Assembly: GCF_016808095.1 (NCBI RefSeq)
Contig: NC_068976.1
Span: 12,743,001-12,807,000 of the forward strand
Direction: 5' to 3'
Length of the DNA: 64,000 nucleotides
Source of the DNA: Vigna angularis
Taxonomy: Eukaryota > Streptophyta > Magnoliopsida > Fabales > Fabaceae
Shown: in pieces, positions 35,964 to 47,429 of the stretch
Layout of the letters: every line of letters starts with the position of its first letter
Numbering within the stretch: position 1 is the first letter of the stretch
The notes under the pieces: generated by a model
What the model was told of the DNA's origin: nothing
Seen by the model: the letters and a program-made list of their open reading frames with translations, nothing else
Database searches by the model: none
Program-made: the position numbers and the translations under genes

Positions 35964-38499
35964 TGTAACATCCCAAAATATAGTATAAACTATAGCATAG
36001 AGTCACCACATACATGATAAGGTAGAACAGTTATCCATCTAAAATATAAAGTATTATCTTTACAGTTATCCAAAAACAACTATAAATTTAAACTTTATAT
36101 ATGAACAATAAGATACCCAAAACTATATACAAGATTCAACTAAACTAACTACTCTACGACATCACTTGCATCCAATGCCTGCTCCAGGGACACCTCTTCT
36201 CCTGCTGCTCACACCCAAAGGATGATCAATGCAGAAGAAAGAACACCAATACATACAAAACACAAGCACACACAACACAGTAAGCTAGTTTAAACAAAGA
36301 TTAATTATATACTCATTTACTAAGTTTCATACAATCATACTTATTCATTCACATCACATAAATTATTCACACATGACACCACACTGACTTTGACTGTCCA
36401 GACTTAGAATAATTGTCGAGCTATGGCGGGTTGTACACTCGTGGTGGTTTCTACTGCTTTGCAAAGTCATTGCCAATGGGTTTCACCCTACCACACTCAC
36501 GAGGTTAGTATGTACCACGCCTTGGAGCATACTGGAAGCCTCCAAGACTAAGACCTCCTACTACTCCTCACGACATGAATCAATCCTCTCTACTTGAGAA
36601 TGAAAGACCATTGCAGTTTCAGGATAACCCCCAAGACTGAGCTCCTGCATTCATTCTGAACATACTTGAATCTCAACAAGAGAATTCACCTTGAATCACA
36701 ATATAAGGCACCACCATGTAACCTCTCCTTGAGGTTCATGGAATTATGTCCATCAACCATACCTAGAACTTACAACTTTGAAAACACCAACTTTCACTTT
36801 GAAACACAACTTACAACAATAACCAATGATATAACATAATACAATTCAAACATACTTCATAAGGCACTCAAAAGTTCTTTAAAACAACTTAAGACCAAAA
36901 GAAAAGAGTGAACTAAACCTGAACCATTCACACAACGCACACATTCGCAGAGCGAGACCAGAGGCTTCTCGCACAGTGACCCAACTCGCTGTGTGAATCC
37001 TCAGATAGAGACCCACCCTTCAAAACCATTCGCACAACGGTTAAACTCGCTATACGAATAAACTCTGAATTGTATCAGACCCCAAACCCCTCGCATAGCG
37101 TCCCACCTCACTATGCGAGATCCCTAGACAGTGGCTCAGACTCCCTAACCACTCGTAGAGCGCACCTATTTGTTGTTCGAATAAAATGACAATAGTCCCA
37201 GACCCCAACCAGTCGCATAGCGACCTGATTCGCCATGTGAATCATCAAACAGAGAGCAACCATCTCAACCCATTCGCACAGCGCACCCATTCGCAATGTG
37301 AATGCCCTAGCAGAGAGCATCTCGCCAATGTGACTCGCTATGCGAAACCATTCGCACAACGAGTCTGCATAATCTGCATAACGAGATTTTGAAGAATTAT
37401 GCAACTCAACCAACAATTACCAATTCTAACCATTTATCCCAACTTCTAACACCCCTAGATTGTTTTATATACTTAATTTGACTTAACTAAATGATTATAA
37501 ACCTTCCTAACATCAATCTAAGTTGATTATGAACCAAATTCTATTTCAAAACAACAAATCTCTCAACCTAGATATCCAAATCCAATTCTACCACTTTTCA
37601 CAGTTTCTTGAACCACTTAGGGTCCCAAATAGGTTCCAAATGACTTGTCTAAGCTATTCCAACTGACCAATACAACTTCCAACTCCTAATTCAAAAATTC
37701 ATTACCCCACTTCCTCAAATTGACCTCCTACAAGCATAATTCATTTCAATTTCAGATTAAACATTCACATAATCAATTTTCACCATTTCACACATCGAAT
37801 TACAGTCCAAAACATCAACCAAACATATTCAATTTCTCAGATTATCAATTTACACAGTACTACAATCATATTACACATAACATACATCTAAAAATCAAAG
37901 CCAGTTTGCTAAACTAAATATTCTCAGTTCAATGATCACAATTCATCATGCATATAATACTTAATTCTAATTCAAAGCAGATCTAGCTTCCCTTGCCTCA
38001 AGGATAAATAGGCCAGCTCACAGAGTTACTCCGACAATGTCTTGCACCGCAAGGAATTTCTAGAAACACCTACAGATCACCAATTGGTGATGGAAAACAA
38101 CCTTAGAACTTAAATTGCGCTAGAATTTGAAAGAAAATAACTCTTGATCCATGCACACAAAACCAATTTGCAAGATCAAGAACCCTAGACGCGCAAGAAA
38201 GGAATAATCACTTACCCGCTCGATTCACCCAATTGATCGATTAGATGCGTAGCCCTTGACGCCGTGATCGTCTCGGCACCCCCTGATCGTCAAACTAACA
38301 ACTCAGTAGAGAGAAATCCTAGAGAGAATGCAGAGAAAGAGTAGAGAGTAGAGTTTTAGAGAGATGAAGTGTTTAAGACAATGAACCGAGCTTTAGGAAG
38401 TTCTATTATATTATAAAGTTATATTTTTAAAGTAAAATACTCGTCTCTTTATTTTAATACACTTATCTACTCTATTACTATATTTTCCAGGTTCTTACA
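35964..38499. mobile_element. LTR-like element, family TGTAAC...TTACA, copy 3 (2.5 kb)
   Basis: It starts TGTAACATCCCAAAATATAG and ends GGTTCTTACA. The flanks GAAAT and TAAAT match 4 of 5. It is the closest relative of the 25329-27651 copy: both share the opening 100 bp ('gagtcacc/tcacacatacatgataag'), the central GCTGAGCGA-like array, the 'ttgcaccgcaaggaatttc' block near 38040 and the last 100 bp. No gag/pol frame is present. Confidence 0.72.
36925..37385. repeat. Degenerate array of CGCACAGCGACC/CGCTATGCGA motifs
   Basis: About eight loose units of about 55-60 bp contain 'tcgcacagcgacccaactcgctgtgtgaat'-type sequence (shortened here to its repeating core TCGCACAGCGACC). It corresponds in place to 26150-26535. 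Confidence 0.7.
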
Positions 38500-38504
38500 T
38501 AAAT

Positions 38505-38769
38505 GCTCTTTAACAAATCTAAAAAATTAGAAAAAAAATATTAAAAATACTATATTTATTTATTTTTAATGAAAATTAAATTATATCAAAATTTAAAAAA
38601 TAGATAAATTTTAATATCACATATAAAATTATAGACTAAAAACATATTATTTCTTTTTATAAAATATGACATTACTTTCTCAATATAGAAATTTAAATAA
38701 TTAATAATAAGTTAAATAACATAAAAAAATAACCACTTTCATAAAAATTATATGAAAAGTAAATTTGAA

Positions 38770-38859
<90 letters not shown>

Positions 38860-41840
38860 TTCACATGTTAAAAAAGAAACATAATGAAAATTTTAATTTG
38901 TGAATATTTTTTTTAATAATTATATTTGTTAACATTATCTACATATTGATTTTAATTCAGATGGATTTGCTAATTATCAACATAGATGTCATTATTTTAT
39001 AAGTTTTATTAAAAAAAATGTTAAATATTATTATGGTCCTTACATTTTGAGATAAAATTGAGATTCACTTATATTCTAAATTTGGATACAATTTGATTTT
39101 AAAATATTGATACAATTTTGTTTTTAAACTTTAAAAATAATAAATACAGTCTTCATAATTTAATTACATTAATTTTGTTTTGTGTCCAACATTTTAGAAT
39201 GACATTTGAGTAAATAAAAAAAAGCTAACATTATTAGCTTAAAAACTTATATTCATTTATTTTTAAAGTTTAAAAATAAAAAAGAGTTGAATTTTAATTT
39301 AATAATAAATTTAGAAATTAGAAATATATTTAATTTTGAAAAAAATATTTAATAGTTTGAAATTTTCACAGATAGTCCATTAATAAGTTACATTTCATCA
39401 CTAAAATGTCTTTCGTACTTTATAAAGTATTTTTGAGTTAATGTCGCGATAATTTTAACAATATGACATTTTATGGTATAATAACTTATGAAGATAGACC
39501 TTTATTAATGAAGTCTTCCTTAATACATTTCACAGCACCAAAATAATAAGGTTTATATAAATATTAATGTAAGATGGGTCCTAAATATGTTTAAAAATAA
39601 TTGTCTTAAATGAGACAAACTGATAGAAAAGAATTTGAAATATTAATATATATGAGACCAATTATAAAATGTATGAAAGTTAAATTGAGTATAGTTTTTG
39701 GAATCTTGGAATCTTAATATTGAATGAATTTATGTGGGAGAAATTAAAACTTACCAAATTCATATGAAAAAATTGTTTAAATATTTATATATTTGAATGT
39801 TGTTTGGAAGATTTCCCACTAGTCGAACTTTACTAAGGCAGAAAAACTAACCCATATTACAGATAAAAGAAAATTTAAGTTTAATTCAAACTGTCTCTTC
39901 AAACTAGTCTCATAACTGACAAGGAAATATGAATTTAAAAGAATAAAAGGCATGACTTTTTAAAATTTATAAATTTGAAAATAATTAATCAGGTGCTTTT
40001 AACCTTGGGGTTAAATTACTTTTTATTATTTTAGCATTCTTTTATAAAACTTAAATAAACGCAATTAAGCCCGTATACTTATTTATTGGAGTTTAAAAAT
40101 TAGATTTTCATTCATATATTAATTTGTGATTTGATTTGCATGTATATGAAAAGAATGTAAGTAAAAATGGTGATAGAATAAAGTGTTATTGTGGTTGTGA
40201 TGTGGTTTTACTTGGGGTTTAGGTATATATCATAATCTCACTGTCTTTTTCTTATTTAATTTATTCGTACCATGCATCTCGCTATCTTTACAACTTGTAT
40301 ACACTGCAATTTCAAAAAGGAAGAATGAAGTGATGCAAGATATTTATCCAAATGAATTTAGAATAATCCATTCTTCTTTTTTTCCACTAAACATACCATA
40401 CCAATGCCTCTCTATTAATTCCATCGTATTCATCCAGCTAAAAGTCATTGTTCACAATGAAATAAAGAAATTTTATACCACTGTAGCTCCTTTAAGAAAA
40501 TTCCCAAATAATATTAAATGTCATTTAATTTCACAAACAATACATGTGTAAAATAAAAATTCGATTTTTGAAAAGTCGTCTAAACTATAATTAGGAGGAG
40601 ATTGAATATAAGACCAACCAATATTTGATTATTGGAAAATCGAAGTATGAACTATATTTTTCTTTTTTTTAAAAGAAGAACATACTTTTCGATGAAAAAG
40701 ATTATTTGCAAAACAGATTTTAATATCTGGAAGCATTTTTAAAAGTTATTTTTTATGTCTAATTTAACATTATAAAATTGTTTATAAAATGAGATTTTTA
40801 CCTATTTATATAATTATTTTTTTATTTTTAATTGATATGAAGTCTTTAATCAACCTAATTATGAAAATAGACAATAAATCATATTATATATGTAAATAAA
40901 GGGAATAATAGTTGTAAAAAATGTTATTTGAATGAAAGAATCTCATCAAACAAAATTTAACACATTTTGATAATTGTATTTTTCTAAATTTTCTTATTCA
41001 TATATTTAGTCATATAATTTACTTTGTTACATATATCTTTTTGCTTAATTGGGTCTCAATATATTTTAAATAGAGTGAATTTGATTTTTTTTTCCATTAA
41101 ATTGCTGTTAATCTCATTTGATTACTGTTATATATTAAAATTTAAATAATTTTTTATCTTCAAATTTTCTAATTTGATATTTGATATGTTTTATATTTTG
41201 ATATGTGACATTCTAAATAATTTGACATGTAATATATTTTTAATTTTATCACATGATATATTATAAATAATGTACATTAATTTTAATCTAGCAAAAAAAA
41301 ATTGATTATTAAAAAATATTATAATTCAATTGAGTAAAAGAAAATATAAAAATTCATACTTTTTTTTTGTTTATTTCAAACTTTCTTTCTACGTAAAAAA
41401 AAAATAAACGAAAATACATATGAGGGTATAGGATTTTATTTTATCTTATTTTAAACTTAATTAGCTGATTTCCTAATTTTCCATCTCTCTAGAAAAGAAA
41501 GGGTGAATGAATGTATCGTTGGAAATGGTTATCTTTGGTGAGTTGGAAAGTATAATAGTTTTGTTTGAATCCGACAGAGAAAAGGAGGTTGAATTGAGGT
41601 TTCAATCAGCACATTCTTTCTTTTCCCTTGTCATGGTCACAATCCTGAAATGTCATATCTCAATCACAAACCCAAGATTGATGCACATCCTTCATACCTT
41701 CACAACAACTTGTATTCCAAGGACACACTGCACAACACATCATCAATAACCATTCCAATAAATTCAAATTACAAAAATCTTCTTTATCTTCTCCAAATCC
41801 TCAACTAACCAATTCCCCAGACAATGCTCACCTATTTTAG
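38505..41840. other. AT-rich intergenic stretch; no gene seen
   Basis: More than 3 kb of AT-rich DNA without exon-like sequence. The only clear feature is the (TA)n run listed separately. Frames at about 40330 and 41507 are short, biased in composition and unsupported. Confidence 0.5.
38775..38858. repeat. (TA)n microsatellite
   Basis: Roughly 42 TA units, about 280 bp beyond the end of the third LTR-like element. Confidence 0.97.
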
Positions 41841-42026
41841 GATAATTATATTTGACAAAAAAAAAATAACAATTTTTAACATCATTTAGGTATCATTTTG
41901 TAATTGGTTTATGTTGGTGTTTATGATTATTATTATTGATTGTTGAGTAATTTTGCACCAATCACAGAATGACACGTAAATGATGTTAAAATGTTGTGAA
42001 AAAAATATTGTAAAAGTATCATTATC
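41841..42026. mobile_element. Small inverted-repeat MITE
   Basis: The left arm contains GATAATTATATTTGAC and AACATCATTTAGGTATCATT, and ends at TAATTGG. The right arm is the imperfect complement (CCAATCACAGAATGACACG, TAAATGATGTTA, GTAAAAGTATCATTATC). The arms of about 70-80 bp fold back on each other across a short loop at about 41915-41955. I could not identify a clean target duplication, so the superfamily is open. Confidence 0.65.
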
Positions 42027-42711
42027 ATTTATTTTATTCTCAATCTACTTCTTCTCAAATATTGTTATTCTCAAATATTGCTAAGATTAGAGATCACAAA
42101 AAAAGAAAAAAATCACATTTACAAATACGTATTGATAAAATTTAGGTTTAAACCTTCGGTTGGTCCTCATTTTTGTATGGTAATCTCAATTGGATCCTCA
42201 TTTTTGCAATTGTCTCAATTGGGTCATATTTTTTGTAAAAATGAGCCAATTTTACCCTAACCGTTAAGTGCTCTCAGACGACGTTAAGTTTAGCTGAGTT
42301 GTATTTTATATTTGGATGACGTGGCATTGTTCATTAAAATTGAATGGGTGATGTGTTTTAAATCATCAAATCCACGTGGCGCTGATGCTTCTTCTTCCCT
42401 CCAACCATTGATCACCTTTCACCTCTTCCGCTCCTCCCTGCCGCATGCAAAGTCTCTGCCCCTTCTGCCGCCAACTGTGGATGTGAGTAAATTATGCTAC
42501 TTTTTTCTTTTCCCATTTGGGGTCTCTGTTTTCTCTTTTCTTTTGTATTTTCATTTTCTTTATGGTAAATTTCTTCATAAAGATCAGCGCTTTCGACTTC
42601 TGGGTTGGTTAAAGGTTTTATTTTTACAAACAATATTTCTATAGTTTACAACTATTCCAATTCAAATATAAACATTCTAGGAAGTTGGTGAAACAAGAAT
42701 CGTATTTCTTT

Positions 42712-43080
42712 AGGAAAACACAACATTGATGGCAACAAGCTCGGAATTTTGATGGCAGCAAGCTCCTCCCTTTAGAGTACTCACCGCAAAATATTCCTCC
42801 ACAAAATCGGCAGTGATGTCGAGAGCACATGATGAGATGAAACCTCATACCACAAAGCATACAAGAAGAAGCAGCACTATTAGATAACCACTTCGGGGGC
42901 TCGGCTTCTATTCACATTACCAAAATTGGCCTCTGTGAGAGTCTGTGCCATCTCTCTCCAAGCTTGTTCAAGTAGTACACGGCTGGATATCCATGAAAAA
43001 TTACACATATTAATATCTCCTGATGTCAAAGAAGTCACTTTTCCCCGAGCCACAAGTAACATTTTTGCTAGTACCTCCTC
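42712..43080 (-). pseudogene. Captured FYVE zinc-finger gene fragment
   Basis: On the minus strand an acceptor-like TAG|GAGG at 43080 opens a frame with EEVLAKMLLVARGKVTSL, then VLLEQAWREMAQTLTEANFG. After a one-base frame change near 42915 it continues EPPKWLSNSAASSCMLCGM, then IMCSRHHCRFCGGIFCGE and SKGRSLLPSKF. RHHCRxCG is the signature of FYVE phosphoinositide-binding fingers, and the pattern matches plant FYVE/SYLF (DUF500) proteins. It decays after about 42712. The frameshift, missing ends and position inside MULE arms mark it as a captured pseudogene fragment including intron sequence. Confidence 0.8.
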
Positions 43081-43244
43081 CTACCACCCACCTCATCATC
43101 CTCTCAATAATATTAAGCACCATAAACAAAATCAAACATGGAGCCCCAAACTATATCCAGACCCAAAGGAAAACCGATATAATTTTAACTTTAAAGTAAC
43201 ATATTAATTTAATGTTTGTAGATGATCCATGAATAATTCCCTTA

Positions 43245-43247
<3 letters not shown>

Positions 43248-43303
<56 letters not shown>
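43248..43303. repeat. (CT)n microsatellite flanked by a short duplication
   Basis: About 28 TC units. A sequence of about 33 bp containing GATCCATGAATAATTCCCTT lies just before it (about 43211-43243) and again after it (about 43338-43371), so the repeat sits between direct copies. Confidence 0.92.
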
Positions 43304-43306
<3 letters not shown>

Positions 43307-44229
43307 GGTCTCACTTTCAAATGCAACATGAACACATCAATGTTTGTAGTGATCCATGAATAATTCCCTTGTGTGCTAGATCAATGGCGCATAGAGCCAT
43401 GAAACACACCATGAATGAGAGTTTTGATGCCATTTTTGGAGAGAGAAAAATGAAGAGAGAGTGAGGGAAAAGGAGAAGTGAGAGAATGGAAGATGAGGTG
43501 CTCCGTCGGCGAAGGAGAAGAGGAGTTCGACAACCGCGCCCCGACGACGAGGTTTTTAGTTTGAGAGGGAGAAAAGGTGTGTGTTTGGGGAGTGAGGGTT
43601 TGAGGGTGGGAGTGGGAAGAAAGCAGCTTGGGCGGAGGAGCGGAAGAGGTGAAAGGTTGGAGGGAAGAAGAAGCATCAACGTCGTGGATTTGATGATTTA
43701 AAACGCATCACCCATTCAATTTTAATGAACAATGCCATGCCATCAAGATATAAAATACAGTTCAGCTAAACTTAACGTCGTCTGAGAGCATTTAACGGTT
43801 AGGGTAAAATTGACTCATTTTTACAAAAAATATGACCCAATTGAGACAGTTGCAAAAATAAGGACCCAACTGAGATTACCATATAAAAATAAGGACCAAC
43901 CGAGGGTTTAAACCTAAAATTTACCAAAATTATCAAATCAACATTATTAATGGTTAAGAATATGAATATTTAATTATTTATTTATTAATGTAATGGATAT
44001 TATTATATTTTAATATATTGGGAATACTTGATTTGTTAATAATTATTAATAAATTTAATTTAAATATTGTTAGTAGAAGGATTGAAGTTTTAATGATATC
44101 TAAATCAAGTCTCAATAACTTATACATGCAAGAAAATTACATAAAGACTTATATTGTTTATCATAAGCTTATGTAATAAATAGATTTTTATATAGGATTT
44201 AATTTTTGTTTCCATGCATTTCGTGTTTT

Positions 44230-45075
44230 AAATTCTTTAGATTGAAAAAGTTATGGAATAATTGATTAGTCAAACAAACAATCGATTACCACATAACAAG
44301 TTTCTTAATTGCTAAAAACTCAAAATGACCTTTGGAATAATGGTTTACTAGAATTTGATAATCCATTATAGATAATCGATTATAACTTATAATAATCAAA
44401 TAATCATGATTAATCATTGAAGTTTTTAAATACATTTTTAGACGGTATACTTTCATTTAATGAATAATCAATTACCTAAGCGAGATAATCAATTATAACA
44501 ACGAAAAAAAATTTACAACATATTTTTTGAAGGTCTCATTGAGTGAATTATTTATATAGAAGTTTTAGACTCTCTTTCAAACACAGGACTGCATTATTTT
44601 GAACTAAAGCGAAGTGTAACCCATGGTTTTTATAACTTTGTGAATTGACTTTGGAAGCTTGATGTAGGTGTGATTGAGTGTTGTTTTTGTTGTTGAGTGA
44701 AACTTGTCATCCTTTATGAAGCATTTAAATGAGGTGTTTATACCTTGTGGTGTTCAGGGAAAGTCAGTATCATCTCTTGTGGTAACAAGAGAGGTAGTAA
44801 ACCTTAGACTTTGTTTGTATGTCTGATTGTAAAGTTTATTGATTTTGTGACCGTGGGACGTTAATCTCTTTGTGGGATTAACAACTGGATGTAGAATTCT
44901 CGTGATCCAAACCAATATAAAATTATTTGTGTAATTTATCTTTTTCATTACTTTATTTTAATTGTTTAAATTAAACCCTAAATAAGATAAAATTGAGAAA
45001 AAAAATTATAAAAGACACACATTTGAGAAAAGAAACCAATTCACTCCTCTTAATTTATTGTTACATACTGCCATT
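44230..45075. mobile_element. Probable LTR fragment of a copia-type element
   Basis: Several 'taatcgattat/aatcgattacc' motifs (44240-44500) are followed by a block with GTGACCGTGGGACGTTAATC, CTTTGTGGGATTAACAACTG and 'ccaattcactcctctt' near 45040, a layout familiar from legume SIRE-like LTR ends. The borders are not defined and no coding part is present, so the family is my inference from memory of such LTRs. Confidence 0.45.
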
Positions 45076-45456
45076 CCCTTGCATCACTGTGACAAATATT
45101 TTTGTACAATTCAAGTAATTAAAATAAAATTATTAATGAAAGAAATATTAATCATGAAATAATTATTTAGCTTTATATATTTATTTATTTTTATTTAAAC
45201 TTGTAAAATTAAAGTTATTTTTGTAAAAGATTAATGTTTATAAAGTTATATTTTTGTACAATTTGTTTAAATTTACTTTTAAAAACAATTAATATATTTT
45301 ATTGATTTGATTTGAAATGTCCTTAATAATTAATTTTTTCATTTAAGTTTATATTTTAAACATTTATTTTTAAATAATTTTATTTAAAATTTTAAAATAT
45401 AAATTACAAAAAAAAAATTTATGAGTATATATGAATATTAGCGGATGTAAAAAAAA

Positions 45457-46439
45457 AGTTTAATGCATCATTTGGTCTCTACTTTAGGGGTTAGGTTCAA
45501 AATAATCCTACCTTTTATAAAAGTTCAGTAAGACCCCATATTTCGTTAAAAAATGTTCAATCTGGTCATTTCTGCTCACGCCGTTAAAAACATAATGGTA
45601 CAAATGCCACCGTGACATCTCATAAACACGTGACACACGTTAATAGGTGGACTTAAATGATTTTTTAATTTTAAGAAAAAAGTCTCTACCACGTCATCAT
45701 CACCATCTCTAGACAAACCCTAATTTCTCTCCAAGAACCCCTAGCCGCCGCACCATCCAGCGCCGTCACCGCCATCCTCGCCGACAGCCGTTCTCTCCAA
45801 TGCATCACACGCCACCACCAAAGCTATGCGACGAGAATGCGAGAAACCCTAGGTTTCCACGGTTTGCTTGCAGGTATGATTGTGGTTGTAGGTGGAGGCA
45901 AGTAGCGGCACGATTAGTGGTGGAGAAGAGTGGCGATTCGCGATCTGCAGCAGCTGGCGATTTTTCTGGTGGTTAGTGGTGGACGATTCTGTGGTGGAGA
46001 TTGGACGGCAGTGTTGCTGGCACGATGACGATTTGGCTGGTGCGAGGGTGAAAATGGTGAAGATTGGTGGTCGCGGCATAGCAAGGGATCGCGGTGGGTG
46101 GTGGCGCGAGAACGAAGGTGAGATGCGAAGGTGATGGAGGTGCAATATAAGGGAGAAGACGCTTTGGTGGTGGCGCGTGATGTGTTGGAGAGGACGGCTG
46201 CCGGCTGCCGGCGAGGATGACTGTGATGACGCTGAATGGTGCAACGACTAAGGTTTCTTAGAGAGAAATTAGGGTTTGCTTGGAGATGGTAATGATAACG
46301 TGATATTTGCACCGTTATATTTTTAACCATGTGAGCAAAAAAGATCGGATTGAACATTTTTTAATATGAGGTCTTACTAAAATATTTTAAAAGATAAGAT
46401 TATTTTGAACCAAACCCCTAAAACAGAGAGTATTAAACC
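45457..46439. mobile_element. Mutator-like fold-back element C with 9-bp target duplication
   Basis: The 983-bp element has arms of about 300-370 bp, leaving only a short unpaired centre. The left arm begins AGTTTAATGC; the right end is the complement of GGTTTAATACTCTCTG. Both arms carry TTAGGGGTT(T)GGTTCAAAATAAT-like sequence and a GC-rich inner part (ACCCTAATTTCTCTCCAAG, then 'cagccg' blocks). The flanks are identical: TAAAAAAAA at 45448-45456 and 46440-46448. The match is exact but low in complexity. The GC-rich inner part is unlike its surroundings and may be captured gene sequence that now lies in the arms. Confidence 0.8.
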
Positions 46440-46830
46440 TAAAAAAAAAAAATTACTGTTTACATATATCTTATAATTAACTAGACGTGTAATGAGAATA
46501 TAACTTTTTAAACGAAGTGGATAATAAATAGATACCATCTTACTCAATCTGACACATTATTATCCCTAAGAATACTCAAATGTCATGATCACACATTTTG
46601 TTATTTTTTATACTAAATTGTCTTACATTTTTTTGTACTTTGTTATATTATACTAAGATGTCTTTTCTTTTGCTTAAAAATTATGTGTATGATTTTTATT
46701 TGTTTTGCAAAAAAGAAAAGCATTATAATTCACTTTATCTTTTAAATTTTACAAATATACATTTACATTTATGATAAAATAATTTTTTATAATGGTGAAA
46801 ATATACCTCTGGTGCGTCAGAATCCTAACC

Positions 46831-47293
46831 ATGAAGTTTTGCACCACTGCCAACTCCCTCTCTCATCTCTATACCCACGCCATCAACAAACAAAAACTCT
46901 CCTCCCAGATCGGTGAACGACACGCTCCCTCCTCAAATACCTTTTCTGTTTTTTCCCTAATTTTTTATTTTTTTCATTCACGATATGAACCCTAATTTTA
47001 ATTCATGTTTCATGTTAGGGTTACTATGAATGGTTTCATTTTTAGATTTAGTTTGTGATTTCTGTTTGAGCATTGCTTTGATTTCCAATTTGTTTGTTTT
47101 TCGGATAAACTAAAAATTGTTTTTGTAGTGTTGGGATTTAGATGTGTTGATGGGAATCTGGTTCTTTGTTTCATTTCTTGTGTGATTACCGTTTCTTTCC
47201 TTTCGTTTCGTCCTCATAGGAAAAATTCTGCCAATGGATTCTTCGGCAGCATCAAGAAGGGTCCAGGACTATGATCGACATTGTTACCCATTT
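46831..47293 (+). pseudogene. Candidate two-exon gene fragment, unrecognised
   Basis: Exon 1 (46831-46912) starts ATG, encodes MKFCTTANSLSHLYTHAINK and ends at a GT donor. Exon 2 (47220-47293) begins after a good acceptor (CTCATAG|GAAAAATTCTG) and ends before GTAGGT. The joined frame is open for 52 codons. A second frame of exon 2 is also open and reads FCQWILRQHQEGSRTMIDIV, so the true frame is unclear. No further exon could be found before AT-rich sequence sets in. It could be the 5' end of a truncated gene or chance splice-like signals. I do not recognise the protein. Confidence 0.3.
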
Positions 47294-47429
47294 GTAGGTT
47301 TTGATTTTTATCTCTATGCCATTTTTTTTTATTTGCTGTGCTTGCCCTTTGAGAGTAAGCTCCAAATTGTTATATACATTGTTCATATATTTTTAAAAAA
47401 ATATAAATTTGGTCAATTTAATCATTAAT

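Larger units (their letters stand above)
42145..43914. mobile_element. Mutator-like Pack-MULE B with exact 9-bp target duplication
   Basis: The 1770-bp element starts GGTTTAAACCTTCGGTTGG and ends with the complement of GGTTTAAACCCTCGGTTGG. The inverted arms are about 300 bp (42145-42445 and about 43612-43914). The identical nonamer TAAAATTTA stands directly outside both ends (42136-42144 and 43915-43923), diagnostic for Mutator-type insertion. The interior holds a captured FYVE-finger gene fragment on the minus strand and a CT-repeat. No transposase frame was found. Confidence 0.92.

Noticed and set aside
42312..42644. 110-codon plus-strand frame at the left arm of Pack-MULE B
   Set aside because: It spans the inverted arm and low-complexity Phe/Leu sequence, and its counterpart in the other arm is not coding.
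45849..46357. 131- and 147-codon minus-strand frames
   Set aside because: They run through the palindromic arms of MULE C and are His/Ser/Pro-biased; no conserved domain recognised.
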